In this document: piece by piece, positions 9,799-18,181 of the stretch
Numbering within the stretch: position 1 is the stretch's first letter
Layout of the letters: the number at the start of each line of letters is the position of its first letter
Source of the DNA: Mixta tenebrionis
Lineage (GTDB): Bacteria; Pseudomonadota; Gammaproteobacteria; Enterobacterales; Enterobacteriaceae
Length of the DNA stretch: 64,000 bases
Assembly: GCF_006517625.1 (NCBI RefSeq)
Contig: NZ_VHQI01000002.1
Coordinates: 478,537 to 542,536, forward strand
Direction: 5' to 3'
Notes under the pieces: model-generated
The model's input: only the letters and a program-made list of their open reading frames with translations
Database searches by the model: none
Told to the model about the DNA's origin: nothing
Position numbers and translations under genes: made by a program

Positions 9799-11484
9799 TC
9801 AGCGTTTCTCCTGGGTTGCGGCGATCATCGGCAGGTTCAGGTTTTGCTCTGCCGCACAGTTAATGGCAATCTCATAACCGGCATCGGCATGACGCATAAC
9901 GCCGGTTGCCGGATCGTTGTGTAATACGCGGGCGATGCGCGCTGCCGCCTCATCGCTGCCGTCGCAGACGATCACCATACCGGCATGCTGCGAAAAGCCC
10001 ATCCCCACGCCGCCGCCGTGGTGCAGTGAAACCCAGGTAGCGCCGCCAGCGGTATTGAGCAGCGCGTTAAGCAGCGGCCAGTCGGATACCGCGTCTGAAC
10101 CATCGCGCATCGCTTCGGTTTCGCGGTTAGGGCTTGCTACCGAACCGGAATCAAGATGATCGCGGCCAATTACAATCGGCGCCGAAACTTCGCCGCTGCG
10201 CACCATTTCATTAAACGCCAGCCCCAGCTTCTGGCGCCATTCCAGCCCAACCCAGCAGATACGGGCGGGCAATCCCTGGAAGCTAATGCGTTCACGCGCC
10301 ATATCCAGCCAGTGGTGCAGATGCTTATCATCCTTGATGAGTTCTTTTACTTTGGCGTCGGTTTTATAGATATCCTGCGGATCGCCGGAAAGCGCCACCC
10401 AGCGGAAGGGGCCGATGCCGCGACAGAAAAGCGGACGAATATAGGCGGGCACGAAGCCGGGAAAATCGAAGGCGTTTTCAACGCCCATCTCTTGCGCCAT
10501 CTGGCGGATATTATTGCCGTAGTCAAAGGTAGGGATACCCATCGCTTTAAACGCCAGCATCGCCCGTACATGCTCCGCCATCGAGCGTTTAGCTGCGATG
10601 ATTACCTGCTGCGGTTCGCTTTCAGCACGGCGCTGATATTCTTCCCAGCTCCAGCCGGCAGGCAGATAGCCGTGCAGCGGATCGTGCGCGCTGGTTTGAT
10701 CGGTAACCATATCGGGGCGCACGCCGCGTTTGACCAGCTCCGGCAGGATCTCCGCCGCATTGCCGCACAGCGCCACGGATACCGCTCTGCCTTCGGCGGT
10801 ATATTTTTTAATGCGCGCCAGCGCATCATCAAGAGAAGCGGCCTGCTCATCAACGTAGCGGGTACGCAGGCGAAAATCGATGCGGCTCTGCTGGCATTCA
10901 ATATTCAGCGAGCAGGCGCCGGCCAGCGTAGCCGCCAGCGGCTGCGCGCCACCCATGCCGCCAAGCCCGGCGGTCAGTACCCAGCGCCCGGTCAGATCGC
11001 CGCCATAGTGCTGACGCCCCGCTTCAACAAAGGTTTCATAGGTTCCCTGCACAATTCCCTGGCTGCCGATATAGATCCAGCTGCCGGCGGTCATCTGTCC
11101 GTACATCGCCAGGCCTTTGGCGTCCAGCTCGTTAAAGTGTTCCCAGGTGGCCCAGTGCGGTACCAGATTGGAGTTAGCAATCAGCACGCGCGGCGCGTTG
11201 TCATGGGTTTTAAATACGCCGACCGGCTTACCGGATTGCACCAGCAAGGTTTCATCATTTTCCAGTTCTTTCAGCGTAGCGATAATGGCGTCAAAGCATT
11301 CCCAGTTGCGGGCCGCGCGGCCAATGCCGCCGTAGACCACCAGCTCATGTGGGTTTTCCGCCACTTCGGGGTCCAGGTTATTCATTAACATGCGCAGCGG
11401 CGCTTCGGTCAGCCAGCTTTTGGCATTCAGCGTGGTTCCACGCGGGGCGCGGATCTCCTGGTTGCGGTATTTGCTTTGCGACAT
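9799..11484 (-). CDS. hutU: Urocanate hydratase
   Basis: NAD-dependent urocanase, step two of histidine degradation (urocanate to imidazolonepropionate). Length is 561 aa, standard. Visible signatures include the nucleotide-binding glycine-rich [14 protein letters not shown] near residue 175 and the C-terminal [20 protein letters not shown]. The start ATG has AGGAGT 8 bp upstream. The gene heads the hutU-hutH-permease unit; a HutC-type operator lies about 75 bp upstream of the start. Confidence 0.97.
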   Translation of the reverse strand: MSQSKYRNQEIRAPRGTTLNAKSWLTEAPLRMLMNNLDPEVAENPHELVVYGGIGRAARNWECFDAIIATLKELENDETLLVQSGKPVGVFKTHDNAPRVLIANSNLVPHWATWEHFNELDAKGLAMYGQMTAGSWIYIGSQGIVQGTYETFVEAGRQHYGGDLTGRWVLTAGLGGMGGAQPLAATLAGACSLNIECQQSRIDFRLRTRYVDEQAASLDDALARIKKYTAEGRAVSVALCGNAAEILPELVKRGVRPDMVTDQTSAHDPLHGYLPAGWSWEEYQRRAESEPQQVIIAAKRSMAEHVRAMLAFKAMGIPTFDYGNNIRQMAQEMGVENAFDFPGFVPAYIRPLFCRGIGPFRWVALSGDPQDIYKTDAKVKELIKDDKHLHHWLDMARERISFQGLPARICWVGLEWRQKLGLAFNEMVRSGEVSAPIVIGRDHLDSGSVASPNRETEAMRDGSDAVSDWPLLNALLNTAGGATWVSLHHGGGVGMGFSQHAGMVIVCDGSDEAAARIARVLHNDPATGVMRHADAGYEIAINCAAEQNLNLPMIAATQEKR

Positions 11485-11557
11485 CGCAGTTCACTCCTGT
11501 GGGTTTGCATTTATATTTCGGCCCGGCAAGGCAGGGCGCGGCTGCAAACATATATAC

Positions 11558-11569
11558 TTGTCTATACAA
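11558..11569. promoter_or_regulatory. Probable HutC operator upstream of hutU
   Basis: TTGTCTATACAA, a near-perfect palindrome close to the TGTATATACA core known for HutC sites. The gap between hutC and hutU (about 290 bp) holds the hutU promoter. A related palindrome precedes hutI. Confidence 0.55.
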
Positions 11570-11774
11570 ATTCGCGCAAATGCTGCTTTAACAATTAGGA
11601 CACATATAAAATTCAATAATATCAGTGTATTAAAATAGGGGTGGAAAAAAGCAGGAAATGACTTAATACAGTTTTTATAAATAAATCAAAGGGTAATGAG
11701 AAAAGGACTTTTGCGCAATTTTGCGCTCGCTGTCACGCATTCACAATCTGTTTACTTTGGCATAATTAACAGAC

Positions 11775-12512
11775 TCAGGACATAAAATGTCCCTGTAAGC
11801 GATAGCGGGAGCCGGGAAAAAGCAGGCGCGCGTGGGAAACGATATGCTGCGTCGACCAGGTGCGGCGATGGATTAGCAGGCAGGGTTCGCTTATCTCAAT
11901 CTGCAACAGAGCGCACTCTTCGGGCCTGGCCTGAACTGCCTCTACGATATGTTCGCCTTCGGTCAGCGGCGCCACCAGCGAAAGGTAGGCGTGCGGCGTG
12001 GTACGGGTAAAATCCTGCTGTAGATATTCCGGCGCCGCCGCTGCATTAACGCAGCGATCCTCTATCTGAACCGGAATATCGTTTTCGAAATGAATAAGCA
12101 GCGAGTGGAATACCGGCGTGCCTTCCTCAACGCTCAGCGCCGCCGCCAGATTAAAGCTGGCATCCGTTTGCTCCAGCTTTAATACCTGACAGCGATGCCG
12201 ATGGCGGCGGGCCGCAATTTCATCGGCAATACTGCGAATTTCAAACAGCGCCGACTGGCCTTTAGGCTCTGCGACAAAAGTGCCCACGCCCTGTAAGCGC
12301 ACCAGCCAGCCTTCGTCAGTAAGTTCCCGCAGCGCACGGTTGATCGTCATGCGGCTGAAGCCAAACTGCGCCACCAGCTCCGCCTCGGAGGGGATGCGAT
12401 CGTGCGGACGCCACTCGCCTGCGCTGATCTTTTGGCTGATGGCCTGTTTTACCTTTTCGTAAAACGGTACGGGCGCAGTAACGGATGCTGATCGGGAGCG
12501 GGGCGAGAACAT
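11775..12512 (-). CDS. hutC: GntR-family histidine utilisation repressor
   Basis: Transcriptional repressor of the hut genes, released by urocanate. The N-terminal winged helix-turn-helix is typical of the HutC/FarR subgroup (PFYEKVKQAISQKI, then RIPSEAELVAQFGFSRMTINRAL), followed by a UTRA effector domain from about residue 95. The chosen start at 12512 has TAAGGA 8-13 bp upstream. A longer frame to 12560 exists, but its extra 16 residues are not family-like. The gene follows hutG by 69 bp, consistent with a hutI-hutG-hutC unit and autoregulation. Confidence 0.93.
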   Translation of the reverse strand: MFSPRSRSASVTAPVPFYEKVKQAISQKISAGEWRPHDRIPSEAELVAQFGFSRMTINRALRELTDEGWLVRLQGVGTFVAEPKGQSALFEIRSIADEIAARRHRHRCQVLKLEQTDASFNLAAALSVEEGTPVFHSLLIHFENDIPVQIEDRCVNAAAAPEYLQQDFTRTTPHAYLSLVAPLTEGEHIVEAVQARPEECALLQIEISEPCLLIHRRTWSTQHIVSHARLLFPGSRYRLQGHFMS

Positions 12513-12581
12513 GCGAGCAATCCTTACGATGGCTGAACGGGAAGGCCTAAGTATACCCAATTCAGGTCATTATTCAGCTAT

Positions 12582-13535
12582 TTATCCCCACCAGCGGACT
12601 ATCTGCCAGGCGATGCGCGCCGCCAGGCTGGCGCCCTGTTTATCACGATCGTAAGCGGGATTAAATTCCACCAGATCCACCGCCCGAAGTTTACCGCTGC
12701 AGCATATTGGCTCAATTAGCCGCAGCAGCTGTGCGCCGGGAATACCGAGCGGCGCAGGCGCGGAAACGGCGGGCATCTGCCAGCCGGGCAGGACATCGAG
12801 GTCTACCGTCAGATAGATAATATCCAGCTGCGCGATAAACTGATGCAGCGTGGCGAGCGCCGTTTCAGGCGCGTTCAGGCAGCACAAATCGTCCACAATA
12901 GTTACCTGACGCTTTGCCGCTTCATCCAGCAGCGCCTGGGTATTTGCCGCCATGCTTAAACCGAAACAGGCGTAGCGAAATGCGCGCTGCTGCGCTTCAC
13001 AATATTGCGCCAGCTGGCGAAAAGGCGTACCAGAGGTTGCGTGCGGCGCATGGCGTAAATCAAGGTGCGCATCCAGATTAATGATGCCAACCTTTTTTTG
13101 CGGAAAAGCATCCAGAACGCCAAGCCCGTGGCCGCAGGCGGTTTCATGACCGCCGCCTAATACCAGGGTGCGCTTATCTGCGCGCTGACAGGCCAGCACC
13201 GCTTCACGCAGCGTCTGCTGCGCGCCTTCCAGGTCATCCGCTGAAACAAAAATGTTGCCCAGATCGGCCAGGGAGGGTTGATCCTTATGGCTGGCCATAT
13301 TGGCTAACGAACGCCGCAGAATGTCAGGCGCCTGAGCGGCGCCGGGACGCCCGTGATTACGTTTTACGCCTTCATCGCACTCAAATCCTAACAGCACAAT
13401 ATCTTCGTCTGTCCGATCGGGATGAAAGTCGCTATAGCGCGTGGTGGTCTGGAACAGGCGCAGCGCATTTGCCGCCTCCTGCGTGTCATCACGTCCCTGC
13501 CAGACGTCAGGTGAAACCGGGCGCCACTGCTTCAT
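12582..13535 (-). CDS. hutG: Formimidoylglutamase
   Basis: Arginase/agmatinase-family metallohydrolase that splits N-formimidoyl-L-glutamate to glutamate and formamide, the last step of this hut branch. Length is 317 aa. The metal-binding motifs are intact: GGGHE (about 127-131), DAHLD (about 154-158) and TVDLDVLPG (near 243). The start overlaps the hutI stop by 4 bp (ATGA), and AGGAGA precedes it, so translation is coupled to hutI. Confidence 0.95.
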   Translation of the reverse strand: MKQWRPVSPDVWQGRDDTQEAANALRLFQTTTRYSDFHPDRTDEDIVLLGFECDEGVKRNHGRPGAAQAPDILRRSLANMASHKDQPSLADLGNIFVSADDLEGAQQTLREAVLACQRADKRTLVLGGGHETACGHGLGVLDAFPQKKVGIINLDAHLDLRHAPHATSGTPFRQLAQYCEAQQRAFRYACFGLSMAANTQALLDEAAKRQVTIVDDLCCLNAPETALATLHQFIAQLDIIYLTVDLDVLPGWQMPAVSAPAPLGIPGAQLLRLIEPICCSGKLRAVDLVEFNPAYDRDKQGASLAARIAWQIVRWWG

Positions 13536-14761
13536 AAAAAATTCTCCTGGGTTAGCTGACCGCGATAAATGCGGGCGTGAAGCGGGCTGCGTCCTGGTTC
13601 ATACACCATTTCTACCGGCCGATCCGCATCCCACAGACAGAAATCCGCCACGAACCCGGCTTTAAGCTGACCATGCGTATTTTGCCGCCCCAGCGCCTGT
13701 GCTGCGTGGCGGGTGACGCCTGCCCAGGCCTCTTCCGGAGTAAGCCCGAACTGCACGCAGGCCATATTCATCGCCAGATGCAGGCTGGCAAAGGGGCTGG
13801 TGCCGGGGTTGTAATCGGTCGCAACCGCCATCGGCACATTATGCTGACGCAGCGCTGTTACCGGCGGCTGACGGCTTTCACGAAGAAAATAGAACGCGCC
13901 GGGCAACAGTACCGCTACCGTGCCGCTGGCGCTCATCGCCTTAACGCCTTCTTCATCGAGGTATTCAATATGATCGGCTGATAACCCCTGATAGCGGCTT
14001 ACCAGCTGCGCGCCGCCGAGCAGAGAAAGCTGCTCCACGTGCCCTTTTACCGGAATACCGTGCTGTTGCGCCGCGGTAAATACCCGTTCGCACTGCTGCG
14101 GGCTGAAACCGACGCTTTCGCAAAAGACATCCACCGCTTCAAACAGCCCCTCCTGCCAGAGCTGCGGCAGCAGCGTTTCGCAAATCAACGTGATATAGCC
14201 GTCCCGATCGTCACGATATTCTGCGGGCGTGGCGTGGGCGGCCAGCAGCGTCCGGCTGATTTCTACCGGATACCGTTCTGCCAGCTGACCGGCTACGCGC
14301 AACATTTTTGCTTCGCTTTGTAATGAAAGGCCATAGCCCGATTTAATTTCAACGGTGGTTACGCCCTCGCGCAGCAATCGTTGCAGGCGGCCAGCGGCAA
14401 GCGCCAGCAGCTGATTTTCCGATGCTTCGCGGGTTGCCTTGACCGTGGCGTTGATGCCGCCGCCGCGGGCGCTGATCTCCTGATAGGAGGCGCCGTTCAG
14501 GCGCTGCTCCCATTCAGCGGCGCGGTTGCCGCCAAAAACGAGGTGGGTATGGCAATCAATTAGTCCTGGCGTGACCAATCGTCCACCGCCGTCGTGAACG
14601 ATGCCGCCGGAGACTTCGCCGCAAGGCGTGATGGTAAGGATGCGATCGTCGCGCAGGACAAGATCGTGGTTTTCCAGCATGCCATAGGGTTTGGGACGAG
14701 TAGGATCGAGTGTCGCTATTTTGATATTCCGCCAGATAATATCGGTAGGTAACAGTTGCAC
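13532..14761 (-). CDS. hutI: Imidazolonepropionase
   Basis: Amidohydrolase-superfamily enzyme that opens imidazolonepropionate to N-formimidoylglutamate, step three of histidine breakdown. Length is 409 aa. The metal site motif [10 protein letters not shown] lies near residue 70, with further ligands expected in [12 protein letters not shown] and YNPGTSPF. The start is GTG at 14761 with GGAAG 8 bp upstream. It is the first gene of hutI-hutG-hutC; a palindromic HutC-type site lies 27 bp upstream, and the CRISPR array 2 leader runs in the opposite direction from the same gap. Confidence 0.95.
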   Translation of the reverse strand: MQLLPTDIIWRNIKIATLDPTRPKPYGMLENHDLVLRDDRILTITPCGEVSGGIVHDGGGRLVTPGLIDCHTHLVFGGNRAAEWEQRLNGASYQEISARGGGINATVKATREASENQLLALAAGRLQRLLREGVTTVEIKSGYGLSLQSEAKMLRVAGQLAERYPVEISRTLLAAHATPAEYRDDRDGYITLICETLLPQLWQEGLFEAVDVFCESVGFSPQQCERVFTAAQQHGIPVKGHVEQLSLLGGAQLVSRYQGLSADHIEYLDEEGVKAMSASGTVAVLLPGAFYFLRESRQPPVTALRQHNVPMAVATDYNPGTSPFASLHLAMNMACVQFGLTPEEAWAGVTRHAAQALGRQNTHGQLKAGFVADFCLWDADRPVEMVYEPGRSPLHARIYRGQLTQENFL

Positions 14762-14787
14762 AATGATATCTTCCAGTTGTCATGTGT

Positions 14788-14797
14788 TGTATATACA
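14788..14797. promoter_or_regulatory. Probable HutC operator upstream of hutI
   Basis: Perfect palindrome TGTATATACA, identical to the core described for HutC binding. It lies between the hutI start and its expected promoter. Confidence 0.6.
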
Positions 14798-15045
14798 TTT
14801 ATTGGTAGCGGAAGAGTTCTGTCAATAAAACCCTGCGATGATGTTATGTCTTTGTGATGGACAACATTGCCAGACATTAAGGAGCCAGGTGATTTGTGGA
14901 AAAAAGCAGCGGATTAATGTGGGTTGTATCAAAAAGATGGAGCGATTTTTTTCATAACATCATGGGGTTAAACACCAGTAGTTTGGTAAAAGCTAAAAAA
15001 TAATTTGTCTTGGTTTTAAATTTTTTTAATTTCAGTGAGTTACAG
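14798..15045. other. Gap between hutI and the CRISPR 2 leader
   Basis: About 250 AT-rich bases. It should contain the hutI promoter (minus strand) and the distal leader of array 2 (plus strand). No gene is seen. Confidence 0.6.
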
Positions 15046-15122
15046 CTCTTTAAAAATCGAAAAAAGTTGGTGGAATTTTTTGTGCTTTTTTTTTTGTTAT
15101 AAATCAATCGTATAATTTTAGA
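15046..15122 (+). promoter_or_regulatory. CRISPR array 2 leader
   Basis: Directly before the first repeat and clearly homologous to the array 1 leader: CTCTTTAAAAAT, GTTGGTGGA, a long T-run, TATAAATCAAT and ATAATTTTAGA. The AATCAATCGTATA stretch could be part of an IHF site (inference). Confidence 0.8.
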
Positions 15123-16797
15123 GTGTTCCCCGCGCCAGCGGGGATAAACCGTCCCGCAAGAAACCAATCCCCAGCGAATCCCAGTGTTCCCCGCGCCAGC
15201 GGGGATAAACCGCCCTTTTTTGGGCTTTGGTCAGGGAATCAACAGTGTTCCCCGCGCCAGCGGGGATAAACCGAGCCGGGGTCTTTGTGTGGCATTTTCA
15301 TTTTCGTGTTCCCCGCGCCAGCGGGGATAAACCGCTCGCGCCCACCTTCACTCTGATTAGCAACCTGTGTTCCCCGCGCCAGCGGGGATAAACCGCCACG
15401 CGTCTCGTCAACTACCACGTTTTCACCGTGTTCCCCGCGCCAGCGGGGATAAACCGTAGCTGTCTGCACCATTTGATGCGTGTTTTAGGTGTTCCCCGCG
15501 CCAGCGGGGATAAACCGCGTGAATCGGAATTCGCAATGCAGATATTCGCGTGTTCCCCGCGCCAGCGGGGATAAACCGGATTACAGCAGGAAGTCCGCCG
15601 GGATATTTTTGTGTTCCCCGCGCCAGCGGGGATAAACCGTTTATGCCGGAGGTCACCCGCACGGCGCAGCGGTGTTCCCCGCGCCAGCGGGGATAAACCG
15701 CATGGTACCACTCTTGTTGACCTGATTTTTTTGTGTTCCCCGCGCCAGCGGGGATAAACCGTATTTTAGACACGTAGCTACCAAAAACGTATGGTGTTCC
15801 CCGCGCCAGCGGGGATAAACCGATTCGCTGCGCTGTTGTTGAGTTTATTGCCATGTGTTCCCCGCGCCAGCGGGGATAAACCGGCCGGATCGACAATCAT
15901 GCCGTAGGCGCGCGTGTGTTCCCCGCGCCAGCGGGGATAAACCGGCGCTGGCGTTTGCCCGCTCACATTCGGCGCGTGTTCCCCGCGCCAGCGGGGATAA
16001 ACCGAATCCTTGGCCTAAATTCATTGCAACGGATGGGTGTTCCCCGCGCCAGCGGGGATAAACCGCCTGCCGGGATAGTGGTGTCCGCCGTCACGCTGTG
16101 TTCCCCGCGCCAGCGGGGATAAACCGGCCCGCCAGTTGGGCTTCACGACTGAGGTTTGGTGTTCCCCGCGCCAGCGGGGATAAACCGCTGGAGATTGTGC
16201 AGGCTGGCGACCGTAACCTGTGTTCCCCGCGCCAGCGGGGATAAACCGATTCAATTCCTCGGCCATCGGCAGCGTCACCAGTGTTCCCCGCGCCAGCGGG
16301 GATAAACCGGCAGATAACAAAACCTGGCTGGAGCGTATCCGGTGTTCCCCGCGCCAGCGGGGATAAACCGCTTTTGGATAAATATCAACAATATACGAGA
16401 GGGTGTTCCCCGCGCCAGCGGGGATAAACCGCCTGGTGACTCAACTGATTATTTGATACCTCAGTGTTCCCCGCGCCAGCGGGGATAAACCGTAACTCCA
16501 GATCGCAACCAGATAGCAATTTATGTGTTCCCCGCGCCAGCGGGGATAAACCGCCCTGTTTCCTCTGACAGAAGATCGATCACATGTGTTCCCCGCGCCA
16601 GCGGGGATAAACCGATGACTTGACGCTGAAGCCGTTGAGTACCTGGGTGTTCCCCGCGCCAGCGGGGATAAACCGCGTTGCTAACTCCCTGAATGAATAC
16701 GATATTAGTGTTCCCCGCGCCAGCGGGGATAAACCGAATGCGGTTGCAATGAAAAACAAATAATTGAAGTGTTCCCCGCGCCAGCGGGGATAAACCG
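15123..16797 (+). CRISPR. CRISPR array 2 main part, type I-E, 28 repeats and 27 spacers
   Basis: The same 29-nt repeat as array 1, with a 61-nt period from 15123. All spacers are 32 nt except one of 31 nt (15945-15975), which shifts the phase by one. The last repeat here (16769-16797) is perfect, not degenerate, so the array does not end naturally; a 32-nt spacer-like sequence follows and is then interrupted by the HigBA segment. Two more perfect repeats of the same family appear at 18039. Confidence 0.98.
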
Positions 16798-16890
16798 CGC
16801 CCCCGCGACGAATCCAGCATTCTCTTCGATCTGTAAAACATGCCCGCTGCGGCGGGCGAAATTCCATTCACACCAGCATAGTAATCCATG

Positions 16891-16936
16891 TTGCAGCCAG
16901 GGCTATAGTGCGTTATGGTGTTTACATAATGTGAAC
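16891..16936 (+). promoter_or_regulatory. higBA promoter and operator candidate
   Basis: TTGCAG (16891-16896), a 17-bp spacer and TATGGT (16914-16919) form a plausible sigma-70 promoter. Immediately downstream is the near-perfect inverted repeat GTTTACATAATGTGAAC (16920-16936), placed where a HigA operator would block initiation. This supports an independent, autoregulated toxin-antitoxin promoter. Confidence 0.5.
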
Positions 16937-16955
16937 GCCTGAACGGAATCACTTA

Positions 16956-17267
16956 ATGCACGTCATTTCAAAAGAGCCATTTGAGCAAGCGGCGCGGTCA
17001 TTTCCTAACGATGCTACGGCCATCAAGGCACTGTATCGTCTGGTACGCGAAACAGACTTCAAAACGCCCGAAGAACTGCGCGCCGCCGTGCCAAGCCTGG
17101 ACAATTTTAAGTACCGTAAAAAATGGTGGGTTTTAGATGTAGGGGGAAGCAATTTGCGAGTGATCGCCTACATCAACTTCGTGAATAAGCGCTTCTACGT
17201 GAAGCACATCGCCACCCACACTGAATACGATAAGCTGACTCGCTACTATCGGGAGAACAAAGAATGA
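16956..17267 (+). CDS. higB: HigB-family toxin (mRNA interferase)
   Basis: Toxin of a type II toxin-antitoxin pair, 103 aa, the size of E. coli HigB (YgjN). Shared signatures are PSLDNFKYRKKWWVLDVGG, LRVIAYINF and the C-terminal HTEYDKLTRYYR. The family cleaves mRNA in translating ribosomes. The toxin gene comes first, as is normal for higBA, and overlaps higA by 4 bp (ATGA). The pair lies within CRISPR array 2 and reads in the same direction as the array, so pre-crRNA readthrough could reach it. Confidence 0.9.
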   Translation: MHVISKEPFEQAARSFPNDATAIKALYRLVRETDFKTPEELRAAVPSLDNFKYRKKWWVLDVGGSNLRVIAYINFVNKRFYVKHIATHTEYDKLTRYYRENKE

Positions 17268-17683
17268 TCGCCGACATCACTAAAGCTACCGAAGCAACGA
17301 AACTACTGGTAGCTGCCGTCCCCCTGCTGGGGGGCAGCACCTCAGAGAAAGACTACCGTGACGCGCTGGCGCTGGTGGACTACCTGATTGACCACGACGA
17401 CGAAAACCCGCTGATCGACTTCCTGGCGGCCAAAATTGCCGACTACGAAGACAACAGCGAACGTTTTGCGGAGTTCAACAAAGAAGTCGCAGAAATGCCG
17501 GTGGGCGTCGCGTTGCTGCGCACGCTGATTGATCAGCACCAGCTGTCATACTCCGACCTGAAGAATGAGATCGGCTCTAAATCGCTGGTGAGCCAGATCC
17601 TCTCCGGTCAGCGCTCCCTGACGATCTCACACATCAAGGCGCTTTCGGAACGGTTCGGCGTGAAGCCGCAATGGTTCCTGTAA
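17264..17683 (+). CDS. higA: HigA-family antitoxin
   Basis: Antitoxin partner of HigB, 139 aa, as E. coli HigA (YgjM). The N-terminal half is an acidic helical region (YRDALALVDYLIDHDDENPL); the C-terminal half is a helix-turn-helix (SDLKNEIGSKSLVSQILSGQ, then ISHIKALSERFGV) that should bind the operator upstream of higB. It neutralises the toxin and autorepresses. The start codon overlaps the higB stop. A hairpin terminator follows. Confidence 0.9.
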   Translation: MIADITKATEATKLLVAAVPLLGGSTSEKDYRDALALVDYLIDHDDENPLIDFLAAKIADYEDNSERFAEFNKEVAEMPVGVALLRTLIDQHQLSYSDLKNEIGSKSLVSQILSGQRSLTISHIKALSERFGVKPQWFL

Positions 17684-17747
17684 TTGCCTGGTCACCAGTT
17701 CAAGCCCAATATGGGCCACCAAAATTTTGCTTTAAAGGCATATGATT

Positions 17748-17770
17748 AAGCCACTCAATTGAGTGGCTTT
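17748..17770. terminator. Hairpin between higA and the small membrane gene
   Basis: Perfect inverted repeat AAGCCACTC-AATT-GAGTGGCTT, positioned between two convergent genes, so it can act in both directions. Confidence 0.65.
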
Positions 17771-17774
17771 AACC

Positions 17775-17960
17775 TCAACCACCTCTAATTTTGGCGGCTG
17801 CGTATGAGAGCGCATAGCCAACTATCAATGCCCCAATACACCCTGCAAACTTTATCCATGTGCTTTCAAACCAGAAGAAAGACCCCATCGCAAAAATCAC
17901 AGCCAGAAAGGTAATGACCCCCTCAATTGCGTGGAACATTAACGATTTTACAAATTTCAT
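17775..17960 (-). CDS. Small hypothetical membrane protein (61 aa)
   Basis: Not recognised as a named family. The ATG at 17960 is preferred, with AAGAGT about 8 bp upstream; a TTG at 18005 would add 15 residues. The product has two hydrophobic segments, GVITFLAVIFAMGSFFWF and FAGCIGALIVGYALSYAA, ending KIRGG, so it is probably a two-span inner-membrane protein. It is convergent with higBA inside the interrupted CRISPR array. It might be a passenger of whatever event brought higBA; no function is claimed. Confidence 0.55.
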   Translation of the reverse strand: MKFVKSLMFHAIEGVITFLAVIFAMGSFFWFESTWIKFAGCIGALIVGYALSYAAAKIRGG

Positions 17961-18038
17961 TCTGTACTCTTTTGCAATCAATAGGATGCCCTTTAATGAA
18001 ATCAAGGTAAGGCTCTAACTGCTGTTCAACGAGAAAGT

Positions 18039-18128
18039 GTGTTCCCCGCGCCAGCGGGGATAAACCGTAATGGCGGTTCCGGCAGAGGGGCAGGTCAGTG
18101 TGTTCCCCGCGCCAGCGGGGATAAACCG
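18039..18128 (+). CRISPR. CRISPR array 2 distal fragment: two perfect repeats, one spacer
   Basis: Repeats at 18039-18067 and 18100-18128 are identical to the main array and in the same direction. A third, decayed repeat can be seen exactly in phase at 18161-18189 (TCTTCCCCCAGCCTG resembling TGTTCCCCGCGCCAG); it overlaps the 3' end of cas3. There is no leader here, so this is the trailer end of array 2 cut off by the 1.2-kb HigBA segment. Confidence 0.92.
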
Positions 18129-18181
18129 GTATCTGTCAGGAGTAAAAAGATTTCCCCGCTATCTTCCCCCAGCCTGTAAAG

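Noticed and set aside
10156-11388. 410-codon plus-strand ORF opposite hutU
   Set aside because: Antisense shadow of hutU; no family features.
16838-16860. GCCCGC/GCGGGC hairpin after array 2 as a further degenerate CRISPR repeat
   Set aside because: It is out of the 61-bp phase by about 7 bp and lacks the flanking repeat sequence; probably an unrelated hairpin upstream of higB.
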